Shown one piece after another: positions 1 to 10,998 of a stretch of DNA of 64,000 bases. The notes below the pieces were generated by a model that saw only the letters and a program-made list of their open reading frames with translations, was not told the origin of the DNA and did no database searches. The DNA comes from Anastatus disparis (taxonomy: Eukaryota; Arthropoda; Insecta; Hymenoptera; Eupelmidae): contig JAFFSR010000307.1 of assembly GCA_017163975.1 (NCBI GenBank), forward strand, positions 1,871,001 through 1,935,000, written 5' to 3'. The position numbers were made by a program, and so were the translations under genes. Positions within the stretch are counted from its first letter, which is position 1, and each line of letters opens with the position of its first letter.

Positions 1-41
<41 letters not shown>
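1..41. repeat. (TA)n microsatellite, left part
   Basis: Pure TA dinucleotide run up to the first base of the LTR retrotransposon. The same run resumes at 13517, so the element landed inside one microsatellite. Confidence 0.95.
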
Positions 42-44
<3 letters not shown>

Positions 45-956
45 GACGTCACAACTTATTATTTATACGATAACAAGTGTGTAACGCACTCTTAATTCGC
101 ACACGAATTTCTTATTCGTATACGAGCAAGGTTTTTTGTTTTGATAAACGAGTAAGCTAAGCTAAACCGTGCACCACAGAGACGCCATGCCCTGTAGCTC
201 GGGTTCGTATGCCTAGCTTCCTCAAAGTATATTATTCTTGATGATTTTTCCTGAAAAGAAAAGGAAAAAGGAAAGAGGTAACATAGGTTATTATGCCTCA
301 TGCATCATCAGTTACGCGAAAACTTTAATCTAATTTGCGCGCTTTAAATCTTTACTTGCAACAGCGAGAAACTATAAGCTAAGCTTTACTAGAGTCACGC
401 TTATGCAAAAATTTAACTTAGGCTTATGCCTTTTCACAATACTAAAGTTCACTAAACTGTGGTAAAAACGAGTAAAATATACACCACAATTTGCACTAAT
501 TGTTAATAAGTAATATGCACTTATCACGAATTTATTTTTATTAAAACTTTATTTGTTCACTCGCAGTTAGGAAGTCGCACTTTCGTCAAACTTCTTCACC
601 ACCATTCGTGAACAAATAAGGTAAAGAGAAAACAATGACTCGGAAATTTAGTTTGATTAGACTTTATTAGTCGATAGACGATACACGAGTGCTGGCTCAC
701 TCAAGTCTTCCTTGCCAGATCGCCGGGACTTCCTCCCACCGCTCATAGTCCCACTCCTTATCGACGCTGTAAGGAGAAAGAGATTTTATACATTATGATA
801 TATGCGCGTCGTTCTTAATCATCGCTTGACTGTCAAAATTCGGGGCGTAGCTGCGCGCTTGTATAAACGCGTTCGCTACCTTTCTATATCCCCTCTCAAT
901 CACGCTGATCAACGCGATGCTGTTCTCTCCGCGAGAATCATGTATAAGAGGTCTCA
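42..956 (-). repeat. LTR (3' LTR of the minus-strand element)
   Basis: Starts TGTGACGTCAC, ends GTCTCA. It is the same length as 12602-13516 and I count about four substitutions (near 91-95, 746 and 784), so identity is above 99%. The ORFs inside it occur in both copies and have no recognisable product. The TGACGTCA core at its edge is a CRE-like palindrome; a regulatory role is inference. Confidence 0.95.
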
Positions 957-969
957 ATGCCCCCCAAAT
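957..969 (-). promoter_or_regulatory. Polypurine tract next to the 3' LTR
   Basis: On the minus strand a G6 tract (960-965 on plus as C6) lies three bases from the LTR edge, where the plus-strand primer tract of an LTR element belongs. A second almost identical tract, again ATTTGGGGGGCA, lies at 1205-1217. Confidence 0.6.
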
Positions 970-1429
970 GAAATGACTTTTATTTAAAATGCATTTCATT
1001 TCCAATTAAAATCTTATCTTTTTGATTCTCGTTTCAAGAAAAGCATTGCTTTGAAATTCTTTTTATATAAAACATATTAATATTTATCGTTCTAATCTTA
1101 CACATACTTTTATTTCATATATTTTATTTTAATAACTTATAATTATTTTAATTTCGATCATTTTTATTTCAATCTAATGTGCAAAATTTTACGTGATACA
1201 GTATGTGCCCCCCAAATAAAATTCTTCGCTCATACTTGTGCTATTTAATGTAGTTGGTTGTTATAATACATAGATTTCATTTAGTTTTATATACTTAGAA
1301 TACAACTGATGTGCGAAAAATTTTATTTCCCGACATCACAGACAATTTTAACATTAGCGCTATTAAACTTTCTACTATTTACATAATTTTATTTTAAGGT
1401 TTTTTCTTTTACAAGTAAAATATTTATTT
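970..1429. other. Non-coding spacer of the LTR element
   Basis: AT-rich 3' untranslated stretch between the end of the 3' ORF and the LTR. Apart from the second G6 tract at 1208-1213 I see nothing in it. Confidence 0.6.
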
Positions 1430-1526
1430 TTAATTTATTTCTATGACGTACCTTTTAACATATTTTTGCCTTTTACGTAGCCAGACATCAAAATTTGGTT
1501 CTGGATCCACCAAATCTTCGGAGTTT
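1430..1526 (-). pseudogene. 3' ORF of LTR element, C-terminal part beyond the CR1 insertion
   Basis: After the CR1-like element and one copy of the 6-bp duplication, the reading frame of 6913-7436 resumes and runs about 30 codons to a TAA at 1430-1432. The part includes the residues DPEPNFDVWLRKRQK. That the frame continues across the insertion shows the 3' ORF was coding when it was interrupted. Function unknown. Confidence 0.6.
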
Positions 1527-1598
1527 TTAGATTAGATTAGATATTATTTATTTTGTATTATAATTACAAAAAAGCGTGAAAATTACAAATAAAGTTGG

Positions 1599-1633
<35 letters not shown>
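1599..1633. repeat. A35 homopolymer in CR1-like 3' UTR
   Basis: Thirty-five A residues on the plus strand (T on the element's coding strand). It is on the wrong strand to be the element's own poly-A tail, so it is an internal homopolymer expansion. It creates a poly-Phe ORF that is not a gene. Confidence 0.85.
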
Positions 1634-1638
<5 letters not shown>

Positions 1639-2109
1639 AAAAATACTTTAAATAGCCTTGCACATATAAAATCAAAATAGTACAGTATGATATCACAGTC
1701 ATAAAACATAATAGAGATAGTAATACTGTAATAGTAAGTCAATAAATTAAATAAAAGCGATATCACAGATAACACGAATAAATACACGCAAAAAGTATAA
1801 ATAATATAGTTAAAAATCAGTCTCAATATCTATCAGTCAAAATAATTACATAAAATCAAGCGTGTAAAGAGCGCAGTCGAAATATCAGCAGTATACAGTA
1901 AGTTAAAATCACAGCAAGTTGAATGTACAGTAATATACAAGTCAATCTGATAAAAATATAATCATTCACTCTATGCACACACATCCTACATACACGCCAA
2001 TAAATACAATCATGCCTTAAATCTATAAAGGGTACATCACATAATAAATTAACACATATGATATAGTCCGAAAATAATACTGTTTAATCGAGGTCGAGTA
2101 AAAACCTCC

Positions 2110-4881
2110 TCAGAGCGGCTTTAAACCTGCTGATTGATGGAAGATTTTTAATATCAGCAGGTAGGAGTTCCAAAAATGCGCACCTTGAACTTGAAAGGAA
2201 TTTCTTCCAGTCTCAGTGCGCATGAAGGGCACCGCAAGATCTTTAATCTCACCCCTAGTGGTCGCTCTGGGTATATATCTAGTGAAGAGACCCACTAGAT
2301 ATTCGGGAGTATTTATACGTACGATTTTGTACATAAGTACAGCCATAAAATACTGTCTCCTCGAATCAGTACGTAGCCAACCCAAAGCATGTCTATGGGG
2401 AGAGATGTGATCACCCATTCTCACGCCTAATACATATCTCACACATGAATTTTGCATTGGCTGTAGCCGTCTTCGTAACTCCTGCGAAGCATCGAGCAAA
2501 ACCACTGAGCAGTAATCAAGATGTGGAAACAGCAGGGCGGTTGCGAGCTGCTTACGCAGAGCCTCAATGGTGTACCGACGGAAAAACCGCAGGCTATAAA
2601 TCACTCTATTGAATTTTTTAGTCAACATATTAATATGCGGTTCCCACGACAGTTTATAGTCGAGTACAACACCAAGGCTCGTAACGGTGTCAGAGAAAGG
2701 AATACCGATACCGCTCCCCAGGTCAATCGTCCTTGGCTCACCCGAATAAAAATTTTTAATAAAACGATCACTTCCAAAGACGATCGCCTTTGTTTTACTA
2801 GCATTCAAAGTGAGAGAAACACCAGCAGCCCACCCCGACACCGCCCTGGCCACCCTCTGTAAAATACAAATCCGCTCGTCCACATCATCATAAGGGACCT
2901 GCGTATAAATTTGAAGATCATCCGCATACAGCAGATGCCCGACGCAACCAGAGTCCAGTGCGTCACGTACGTCATTTATGTAAAGGCAAAACAACAGAGG
3001 CCCCAGCACCGAACCCTGAGGTACTCCTATATTGGTTGTTAGCCAATTCGATTCCTCCTTTAAATGTGTGGAAACCATTTGTTTCCTACCTGATAAATAG
3101 GAGTTAATCCATCCGAGTGCGGCCCTGGAGAACCCCATCGATCTAAGCCTCGCAAGAAGTTTGGAGGGAGAGATCGTGTCGAATGCCTTACTAAAGTCAA
3201 AAAGTAGCAGTAACGTGACAAGTTTCCTGTCTAAACCTGACCTTATATCGTCTGTAAGCTTAAGTACAGCAGTCTGCGTAGAATGGTTTTTCCTGAAGCC
3301 CGTCTGCATAGGATCGAGCAATTTTTTGGATGTAATGTACTCCTGCAGTTGGTCATGGGCGATCTTCTCAAGAACCTTTGAAAGAAAACATAAGATGGCT
3401 ATAGGCCTAAAATCTTTTGGTTGCTCAGATGCAGCACACTTTTTCAATGGTATAATACGTGCTTGCTTCCAACGGCAAGGGAAGACCCCCCGTGCAAAAG
3501 AGGAGTTGAACAGAGTCACAAGATGTTCACCAATAAATGGTAAAGCTTTAACTATCACGCTTTGCGGAATGCCATCCTCACCACAAGCCTGTGAGGAAAA
3601 ATGTGAAATTGCAAGAACAACATCATTAAAACTAATTGGTTTAAAGGTAAACCCACTTTCATTGCATTGAGAAAGAATTCTCAATCGCTCTTCACTACCC
3701 TCCTGCGGCGAGACTGACACCCCAGCAAAGTGCGCATTAAGCTCATCCGGAGTGAATCCATTCAAATCCCCTTGAGGTCCGGATAGCAGTCCCAGGTCTC
3801 TCAACTCCTTCCAGACATTACCACCCGCAAGAGCATCAAACAGTCTATTGTGAATATAAGTAGTCTTAGCATGGTCCGTGCGTTCGTCTACCACCCTACG
3901 CAACCGCAGAAATTCAAGGAGATACTGCTTGTCCTCTGTCCGTTTGTATCTACGATATGTAGCATCCCTCCTACGCCGCATCCGCGACAATTCTTCATCT
4001 ACCCATGGAAACTTATTCTTATTAGGCTTGAGCGCTTTCAACGGCGCCAAATTCTCGATTGCAGCAGTGAGATTGTCACAGAGGCAACCAAGTGCAGATT
4101 TAGGGTCAGCTGTGTCAGTCATAAGCGGCGACCAATCACAGCCGGCAAGTTTCTCTCCCAATGCAGTTGGACAAATATTTTTATAGTTCCTATACATGAT
4201 AGGCTTTTGATCAAAAGTTATAGTGTTGCAAGGCAAACAGACGTCAATTAAATTATGCCGACTGTGAAAGCTCGTCGGTAGGTTCCGTGCATCAAGCAAC
4301 ACGTCGTTGTCATCAACAAAGATCAGGTCAATCCACGTGTGAGACGTAGGAGTATGATGCGTAGCACCGTGCTGGACCAACTGTAACGAAAGCTCAGCCG
4401 ACAGCTTACTAAGAAACTTAGCATCACTGCTCTCTTTAAGGAGATCGGCATTCAAGTCCCCCATTATAATTTTATGGGAATAGTCCGAACAAAAATTTCT
4501 CAAATCAATCAACAAATTAGAGTTTCTAGTAAACGAAACAGCAGGAGGACGATAAATGACAGAAACCAGCACGGGCTCGGAGCCGCCAACTTGCACAGAA
4601 CAGAAAATATATTCAGGCACCTCCGGCTTACCGCTACTATTACTAGTTTGCGTCTCCGAAGTGGCCAAAATAGTGCATTTTAGATTATCCTTAATATACA
4701 AGGCAACTCCTCTACCACGCAAGTTTCTGTCCTGTCTAAACACTTTGTACCCCCCGACTCGAATGACGTCATCCGATACAGACGGACCCAGCCAGGTCTC
4801 AGCAACTCCAAATATGTCGTAAGAATGATAGACACTTAAAAGTTCACGCACCTGCCCAATATGAGCTCTCAAAGAGGTCAC
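2110..4881 (-). CDS. CR1/L2-like ORF2: endonuclease-reverse transcriptase
   Basis: A 923-codon open frame. Residues ~1-230 are an APE-type endonuclease (VAETWLG, VIYRPP, GDLNADL, WIDLIFVDDND). The RT follows from ~residue 430, with DFSKAFD (near 3177-3197), GVPQGSVLGPLLF and the catalytic YADD at 2917-2928. A thumb region follows and the frame closes at 2110. The family nicks target DNA and copies its RNA at the nick. The frame is open a few codons upstream of the GTG at 4881 without an ATG, so the true start is unclear; ORF1 ends 66 bases upstream. The usual Ser-Asp-His near the endonuclease end reads SRH here, a possible lesion. This is the only long intact enzyme ORF in the window. Confidence 0.92.
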   Translation of the reverse strand: MTSLRAHIGQVRELLSVYHSYDIFGVAETWLGPSVSDDVIRVGGYKVFRQDRNLRGRGVALYIKDNLKCTILATSETQTSNSSGKPEVPEYIFCSVQVGGSEPVLVSVIYRPPAVSFTRNSNLLIDLRNFCSDYSHKIIMGDLNADLLKESSDAKFLSKLSAELSLQLVQHGATHHTPTSHTWIDLIFVDDNDVLLDARNLPTSFHSRHNLIDVCLPCNTITFDQKPIMYRNYKNICPTALGEKLAGCDWSPLMTDTADPKSALGCLCDNLTAAIENLAPLKALKPNKNKFPWVDEELSRMRRRRDATYRRYKRTEDKQYLLEFLRLRRVVDERTDHAKTTYIHNRLFDALAGGNVWKELRDLGLLSGPQGDLNGFTPDELNAHFAGVSVSPQEGSEERLRILSQCNESGFTFKPISFNDVVLAISHFSSQACGEDGIPQSVIVKALPFIGEHLVTLFNSSFARGVFPCRWKQARIIPLKKCAASEQPKDFRPIAILCFLSKVLEKIAHDQLQEYITSKKLLDPMQTGFRKNHSTQTAVLKLTDDIRSGLDRKLVTLLLLFDFSKAFDTISPSKLLARLRSMGFSRAALGWINSYLSGRKQMVSTHLKEESNWLTTNIGVPQGSVLGPLLFCLYINDVRDALDSGCVGHLLYADDLQIYTQVPYDDVDERICILQRVARAVSGWAAGVSLTLNASKTKAIVFGSDRFIKNFYSGEPRTIDLGSGIGIPFSDTVTSLGVVLDYKLSWEPHINMLTKKFNRVIYSLRFFRRYTIEALRKQLATALLFPHLDYCSVVLLDASQELRRRLQPMQNSCVRYVLGVRMGDHISPHRHALGWLRTDSRRQYFMAVLMYKIVRINTPEYLVGLFTRYIPRATTRGEIKDLAVPFMRTETGRNSFQVQGAHFWNSYLLILKIFHQSAGLKPL

Positions 4882-4947
4882 ATTCAGAAAGCACGCGCGC
4901 AGTTCACCCCTCCTCCCTATTCGACTCTACGAAGAGGATCAGCGCAG

Positions 4948-6810
4948 TCATTGGGGAGAGGCTCTATCTAAGGATACTGCATGATTTTTAAGTAATTCCT
5001 GATTCGAGCTCATCCCACTATTATGAGGTTTACATTTATCATTATCAGTAGTTCCATTATTTGTTAGAGCTTGATCGTGTTTCTCAAAATCAGTTATTTT
5101 AACATTTTTCTGTACAATACATTTAGATTTATCTAATATTTCATTCAAATCATGTTCACTTTCAAATTTGTGCGCTCTCTCCCCTCTCTCCCTCCTCACC
5201 ATAAATCTACCACCTCTATGCCAAACAAACTTGCAACCCTTTCCTTTAGCATACTTTTTAAGATTTTTAAATTTAATATATTTATCTTTTTCAAGATACT
5301 CATTTATATATATTTGAGAATGGTGCTTGGTGGTAGAAAAACTGCCGAGGAGGGAAGGATCCAGATCCGCTGTCGAAAAACCCGTTAATCTACGCCTAGC
5401 CATAAATACCTTCTGCGCCAAGTCATCTCCAGAAAGTCTAACCAACAATGAGAACGCAATACTCGGACCGCCAACGATCTCAGGCCCAGCAGACATCCTG
5501 CCCTTATTTTTATTTTCAGAATTAGAGATCTCAGTAACAGATACAATATTTGAACGTTCAAAAGTCGGAAGTATGGTTCCCAGAACAGCGCAAGCATAAT
5601 CCTCTAGCCCAACATTAGCCGCAGAGCAGTCCAGTCCGCTGGATATCACCAAGACACTATTCCCAGAACCACACCTCTTCACAGTATGACAGGATGCCTC
5701 TCCGCTACTATCTGTATGTGCTTTTACTAATTGTTCATCGTTTGAATCAACAGGTGCTTCAGTGCATGTGTTAAGAGAGCTACTATTTTTACGTTCAAAT
5801 GATTGTGTTATATTCGAATTTACAGGCATATCAGTGTTAGTGTTGGTGTTGATTAAGTGTTCGTCCTGGGCCGTGAGATCACTAACGGTCTGCACCACCT
5901 CAGCCACCCCGGTCATAAGTTGAGAAAAGTTGCTGTCCACTCCATTGAATTCATTACCTAAAAATGCTTGCATATTATTAAAATTAGTCGTGAGAGATTT
6001 GAAAAACTTTTCATACATGCCATTTAGAGCAGACAACAACTCCTTCTCTAAAGTACCTATCATACCCCTGAGTTTACGATTCTCCTCTAGCAGCTGTGTC
6101 TGCCCAGCATGTAAATTCTAAATAATTTCATTTTGACTCTCCATTTTAGTCACGATATCCTGCAGACCCTTGTCAGTATTTATAATATGGCTCTCAAGAG
6201 CCGGAAGTCGATTAAGATCATTTTGAATCAGATCGAGCCTGCAGGATAGCGCGCTCTCCAAAGCAGACACAGCTGCCTTTACTGAGGAAGAATCAGCTCC
6301 ATCATTACTCTGCTTAAGACCACCATTTTTACCCTTACTAATATTGTTATCCGGGGTGACCAATGCAGCACCACCTCTAAATTTTTCATTAATTAAATTG
6401 ATACTTATGCTATGTTCCCCTCCAGCTACCGCAGAACAGCGCGAATTGGTCCTCTTCTTAATCACAGAGTGTTCTTGAGCTTTCTTAATCGGTGCGACAG
6501 GTGAGCATCCTCGTGATGGAGTAGAAGCAACGATAGGCCGGGCTATAGGAGCACCTCGCATAGTGGTACTGCGTGGTCCAGCGCCAGTGCCAGTGAGTGG
6601 GGCAGTGGGAGAAGCGATAAGTCGGCCAGCTATACATTTCTCACAATCATATTTCGGATTATCATCGTTATCATCAGGCACGCGCTTCATACATTTTACA
6701 TGGCAGCGCTGCCGGCATGTAAAACACTGCATTAATTTTTTCGACCCTCTTATATTATCAGCGGGAAAACCGCAGATGGCGCAGCAGTCCTTGATGGTAA
6801 TTTGTGACAT
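4948..6810 (-). pseudogene. CR1/L2-like ORF1 (PHD-like zinc finger, coiled coil), one stop
   Basis: One frame of about 620 codons broken by a TAG at 6118-6120. The N-terminus (residues ~9-60) has a Cys/His pattern of PHD type (CAICGF, CFTCRQRCHVKC, CEKC). The middle is low complexity and predicted coiled coil. The C-terminus (IYINEYL, then WHRGGRFMVRRERGE) matches the conserved end of ORF1 proteins in this superfamily and is shared in outline with 60394-61755. ORF1 proteins bind RNA and help assemble the retrotransposition particle. The stop may be a recent mutation or a sequencing error. Only 66 bases separate it from ORF2. Confidence 0.8.
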
Positions 6811-6912
6811 GGTTTAAGCTGTATAAGATATCAAGAGAAGTGATAGAATAAATGTAATAGAAAAGAAATAAAAGATAGCAGCAAGAGCAGCGTCAGAGAA
6901 ATAAAAGCGTCA

Positions 6913-7436
6913 GAGTTTGATGGTACACCCATTCGTTGCAGTCTTTGTGTGTATAACGTGTTTTCTTCACAGTATATTAAATTTAGTTTTCCTTTTTCTT
7001 CATTATAGCACATTGAGTACACTTCTCTATCTATTTTCGGTTTTATTGTTATCAGCTCACCCGTGTTTTGTATTGCGTCTAGTCTCATCTTTTTTTGTGA
7101 TGCTTCTGATCCTTCTGTGTATGTTTCTGTTGTTGCTATTTTTGATTTGTTCCTTGCTTGTGTTGCTGTTCTTGCTTGTGCCATTTTAAATCTATTGAGT
7201 GTTGAATCCCATGTTGCTGATGCTTCTATTTTATCCTCATAATTTATACTTCTGTTAAGTAACTCGTCCCATATAATGTGTAATCTATTGTTTTTTAATA
7301 ATTCTTCATTTACTTGTGTCTCAACGTGTCTGGCTTTTACATACAAATCTGGGCTCGTTGCTACGTGTCTGAACTTCTTCGGGTGGGTTTTGAAGTTGAC
7401 TTTCTTTTTATATGGATATGGCTGTACTCTATACAT
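6913..7436 (-). pseudogene. LTR element 3' ORF, N-terminal part
   Basis: About 173 codons from an ATG at 7436 up to the CR1-like insertion; the hydrophobic tail of the apparent ORF beyond 6913 is CR1 5' UTR, not protein. The real part is hydrophilic and basic (VNFKTHPKKFRHVATSPDLY, later TATQARNKSK) with no signal peptide or membrane segment, so nothing shows it to be an envelope protein. It sits downstream of pol, where Gypsy relatives often carry env or an accessory ORF. I do not recognise it. A Gag-like protein placed after pol is possible but unproven. Confidence 0.6.
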
Positions 7437-7800
7437 TTTGTTCTTTTCTTTTGAACTTTATATTAAATAAATTTAATTATTTAATGTTAACGATGAATTA
7501 TCACTTTAGGGTGTTTTTTCTTCTAATTTTAACAATACTCTGCTTTTTATTCACTACACTTATTTTAAAATACTTAATTTCTTACTGATACTGATTAAAT
7601 TTAATTTTTGAATTTTATTAACTGATGTTTCCTGGAATCTTCAGTATAACTTTGTCTTTTGACTGTTATTCCGTGTCTACGGTGATCTTTGTTTTTATTT
7701 ATGATGATACCTCGTATTTCATCATACCTTGCTATTAATTGTTTGTGTTATTTATCATATTTGTATTAGTTTTCACTCTTATTTTTACTTTATATAGATT

Positions 7801-8028
7801 TTAATTTTCAAAGAATGGTTTGAGGTTGTCCAAATGGAATTTTCCCCTCTCTTCATTTTTCTCATTTATTAGCAAGTATGTGTCTGTTGCTATTTTATCT
7901 TTTATTATAAATGGGCCTTCGTATACATGAAAAAATTTAGCTATTTTATTTTTTTTTGTGTTTGATACATTTAGTGCCTTTATTAAGACTTTATCGTCAA
8001 TTTTAAATTCATAATGATTTTTTCTCAT
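7801..8028 (-). pseudogene. Integrase C-terminal segment, frameshifted from pol
   Basis: Seventy-five codons reading KIDDKVLIKALN, then YEGPFIIKD, the chromatin-binding GPY/F-type end of a Gypsy integrase. It lies in a different frame from 8025-9566; the shift coincides with an A9 run on the minus strand (about 8047-8056), so a one-base slip in a homopolymer explains the break. It belongs to pol and is not a separate gene. Confidence 0.8.
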
Positions 8029-10586
8029 ATTTTGTACATTTGCACGTTTTTTTTTCTATCTTTATGCATGTTTTCTCTAACTAAATATATTTTTCTGTCA
8101 TAATCTATATCATTCTCTTTTATGTTGAAATACGTGTGCCAGAATCTGTCTTTTTTTTTGTTAAAGTGTAATTCTAATGGTGTGAATTTCGAGATTTCAT
8201 GATGTACAGAATTCATGATTTCTTCTATTATTGGTACATATGATGCCCATTTTTTGTGATTATCTGTTAAGAAAGTTCTAAAAAACCTTGCTAATTCTCT
8301 GTGAATTCTCTCCACAATATTACTTTGCGGGTGACGTATAGATGAAAACAACATCTTTATGTTTTCCTCTTTTAACATTTTTTTCCATTTTTTTCCTGTA
8401 AATTGAGTTCCATGGTCTGTTATTATTGCTTCTGGTTTTCCATATTTGGGTATATAATCTGTTAGTAGTTTTTTAATTACTGTTACAGTATTTGGCTTCT
8501 TTATGGGGTACATAACTACATACTTGGAGAAAGTATCTATTGTAGTTAATATATGTTCAACACCACTTGTAGATGTAGGTAATGGCCCAAAAAAATCTAT
8601 TGACAACATTTGATTTTTACTATTTACTAACATTGGTTCTACCTTTGATTGGTATTTTACAGTTAACCATTTTGTTTTTTGACATGTTTCACATGTTTTA
8701 ATTATTGAATATGTTTTCTTCCTTAAATTTGGAGCTTGAAAACTTTCTGTTAATATTTTAAGTGTTTTCTTTGGACCTATATGTCCATATATTGTATGTG
8801 TATTTATTACCATGTCTTGCATTAATGCTTGAGGTAATATTATTATATTTCCATTTATAGACTTTTTCATGAGTATATCATTTGTCAATTCATGAGTCTT
8901 TTTTATATTATTATTATTTTGCATTTTGTTTTGTATTTTTGTACAATATGCATCATTTCGTTGAAAATCTTTTAATTTTCTTAATTTTTGCTTTAAATCA
9001 TTTTTAACATTTAATTTCTTTATTATTGCAGCAATTATTATCTCATCTTTTTTGTTTATGATCTCTGGTAAGTTCTGACGACTTAAGAAATCAGCTGCAT
9101 TATTTTTGTTTCCTGGTATATGTTCAGGGTGTATATTGTAGTCTTGGAGAGCCAGACTCCATCTCTTTAGTCTTTCATTACTGAATTTGCATTTATTTAA
9201 GAAAGTTATAGCCTGATGGTCTGTTTTTACAATTATATTTTTAGCACCTTTCAAATAGGTGTCTAATTTTTGTAAAGACCATACTATAGCTAGTAGTTCT
9301 TTCTCTGTTGTAAAATAATTAATTTCATTACTTTTTAGCGTTCTGCTAATAAAACATATAATATTTTCATAATTGTTGTCATCTAATTGTGACAGTATTG
9401 CTGCAATTGCGTAATCACTCGCATCAGTAGTTAATATAAATGGCTTTGTTGTATCAACGAATTTTAAAATGATATTTTCATCAAATAAGCCTTTTATTTT
9501 TTCAAAAGCTTTTTGCTGCCTTTTTGTCCATATATATGGAACATTCTTTCGCAATAACGATATCAATGGTAATATTTCATTTGCATATCCTTTTGCGAAT
9601 TTTGTGTAGAAGTTTACAAAGCCTAAAAAAGCTTGTAATTGCTTCTGATTTTTTGGTACTGAGAATTCTTTGATAGATCTTATTTTATCAGGATCTGGCG
9701 CAATGCCATCAGCTGATATGAAATGACCTAAGAATTCTATTTTATTTTTACAAAAGTTTGACTTTTAAAAATTAAATTTTATATTGTGTTTTGCAGCTTT
9801 TTTAAATAATTGTTCTAGATGAAACACATGTTCATCAAATGTTGCTGATCTAATATGTAGATCATCTACAAATGCTAATAGGAAGTCTTGCATATCATTT
9901 ATTATTTCACCAAGACCCCTTAGTAATGCTGCACTGCTAGTCTTAATTCCGAAAGCAGCTACGTTGAATTCATAGACTTTATTGTCTATTTTAAATGCAG
10001 TATATTTCTTACTGTTTTCAGTCAATTCGACTTGCCAATAACTACTAGTTAAGTCTAAATTTGACATAAATTTCATTTTCTTGCATCGTAGAAATATTTC
10101 TTCTATCGATGGTGGTGCTTCATAATCATCGACGATTTTTTCGTTCAGCTTTCTAGCATCCAAACATAATCTTACAGATCCATCTTTCTTTATTACTGTT
10201 ACAATGGAATTAATGTATGGGCTATTTGATTTTCTAATAATTCCTAAGTTTAGCATTTTTTCTATCTCATCTAATACCCTTTGACGGTGATGTATCGGTA
10301 TAGGATATGGCTTTGAGTAAAATGGTGCATCATCTGTTGTTTTAATTTCGTACTTATATGATAATAAACGTCCGGGTGCATTACTAAATACTGATTTATA
10401 TTTCGAGATCAGATTTATTAACTGAATCTCTTGTTGAGGTGTTATATTTTCACCTTGTTTTATTTTTTCACAAATCTCATCTTCTGTGAGAGTGTGAGTT
10501 GAAAAATGATTTTCTATATGAGAGAAATTTATGATTTCTTCTTTATTTATCTTGTTCTTGTACGGTTTCGTTAATTTTTTGTGTTA
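8025..10586 (-). pseudogene. pol: Gypsy-like pol: RT, RNase H, integrase, with a stop
   Basis: One frame opens after a stop near 10586. RT: DLTSSYWQVEL and the catalytic FVDD at 9861-9872. An in-frame TAA at 9765-9767 cuts the RT before the connection domain; the same frame then continues to 8025. RNase H: TTDASDYAIAAIL, EKELLAIVW, TDHQAITFL. Integrase: an HHCC zinc site (HTIYGHIG to CETCQK) and DDE residues in LSIDFFGPLP, ITDHGTQFTG and NIVERIHREL. It makes and integrates the cDNA. No DTG/DSG protease precedes the RT. The frame overlaps the ORF at 10543-10998 by about 40 bases in the +1 frame. Two lesions (stop, and the frameshift at ~8050) inactivate it. Confidence 0.92.
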
Positions 10587-10998
10587 AATTATCCTGTATT
10601 TCATCGATCAATCTTCTATTTTCTTGTTTTAGTCTTTCATTTTCTTGTTTTAATTTTTCTTTTTCATTATTAAATTCTTCTTTTTGTTTCTCTACATTAT
10701 GCCGTAGATACTTATTTTCATTCCTTACTTCTATTAATGCATCTGTTAACACATCTAACTGATCTTTGATTGTATACTCTTCCATAGCTTCTTTATCTAA
10801 TTCTATATTTACTAATTTATCCCAATCAGCTGAATTGTTCTTTTTATTTTCCATTGTTTCATTTTGTTGAAATAGAGTTTTCAATTCCGTTGAAACTACC
10901 TGCATCCATTCTTGTAGTTTTATCGGAATCGTTGTTAAGCTTTCTTGATGTTCTTGAATTTCTTGCATTATTATGTCTGATCTACGTTTTTTCGGCAT
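10543..10998 (-). CDS. Coiled-coil ORF upstream of pol (possible Gag-region protein)
   Basis: A 151-codon ATG frame, basic at the start (MPKKRRSD), then a long heptad-like region (EKQKEEFNNEKEKLKQEN, residues ~90-140). It occupies the place of gag and overlaps the pol frame. It has no zinc knuckle and no recognisable capsid fold, so the assignment rests on position only. Expression of pol would need a +1 shift or reinitiation. Confidence 0.5.
   Translation of the reverse strand: MPKKRRSDIIMQEIQEHQESLTTIPIKLQEWMQVVSTELKTLFQQNETMENKKNNSADWDKLVNIELDKEAMEEYTIKDQLDVLTDALIEVRNENKYLRHNVEKQKEEFNNEKEKLKQENERLKQENRRLIDEIQDNLTQKINETVQEQDK

Larger units (their letters stand above)
1527..6912 (-). mobile_element. 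CR1/L2-like non-LTR retrotransposon 1, nested
   Basis: A minus-strand element with ORF1 (zinc finger, coiled coil) and ORF2 (APE-type endonuclease plus reverse transcriptase). The 3' end on the minus strand is a short TAATC-type repeat (1529-1542) rather than a long poly-A, as in CR1/L2-superfamily elements. It is bounded by GAGTTT at 1521-1526 and 6913-6918, a 6-bp target duplication, and splits the 3' ORF of the LTR element. The 5' UTR is about 100 bp. It looks nearly full length: ORF2 is intact and ORF1 has one stop. Confidence 0.9.

Noticed and set aside
92..301. 69-codon ORF, repeated at 12652-12861
   Set aside because: Lies wholly in the LTR; present only because the LTR is duplicated; no domain.
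1548..1826. 92-codon ORF with poly-Phe
   Set aside because: Created by the A35 homopolymer in the CR1-like 3' UTR.
6831..6912. Hydrophobic C-terminal tail on the 3' ORF as a membrane anchor
   Set aside because: This stretch is CR1-like 5' UTR beyond the insertion junction, not part of the LTR element's protein.
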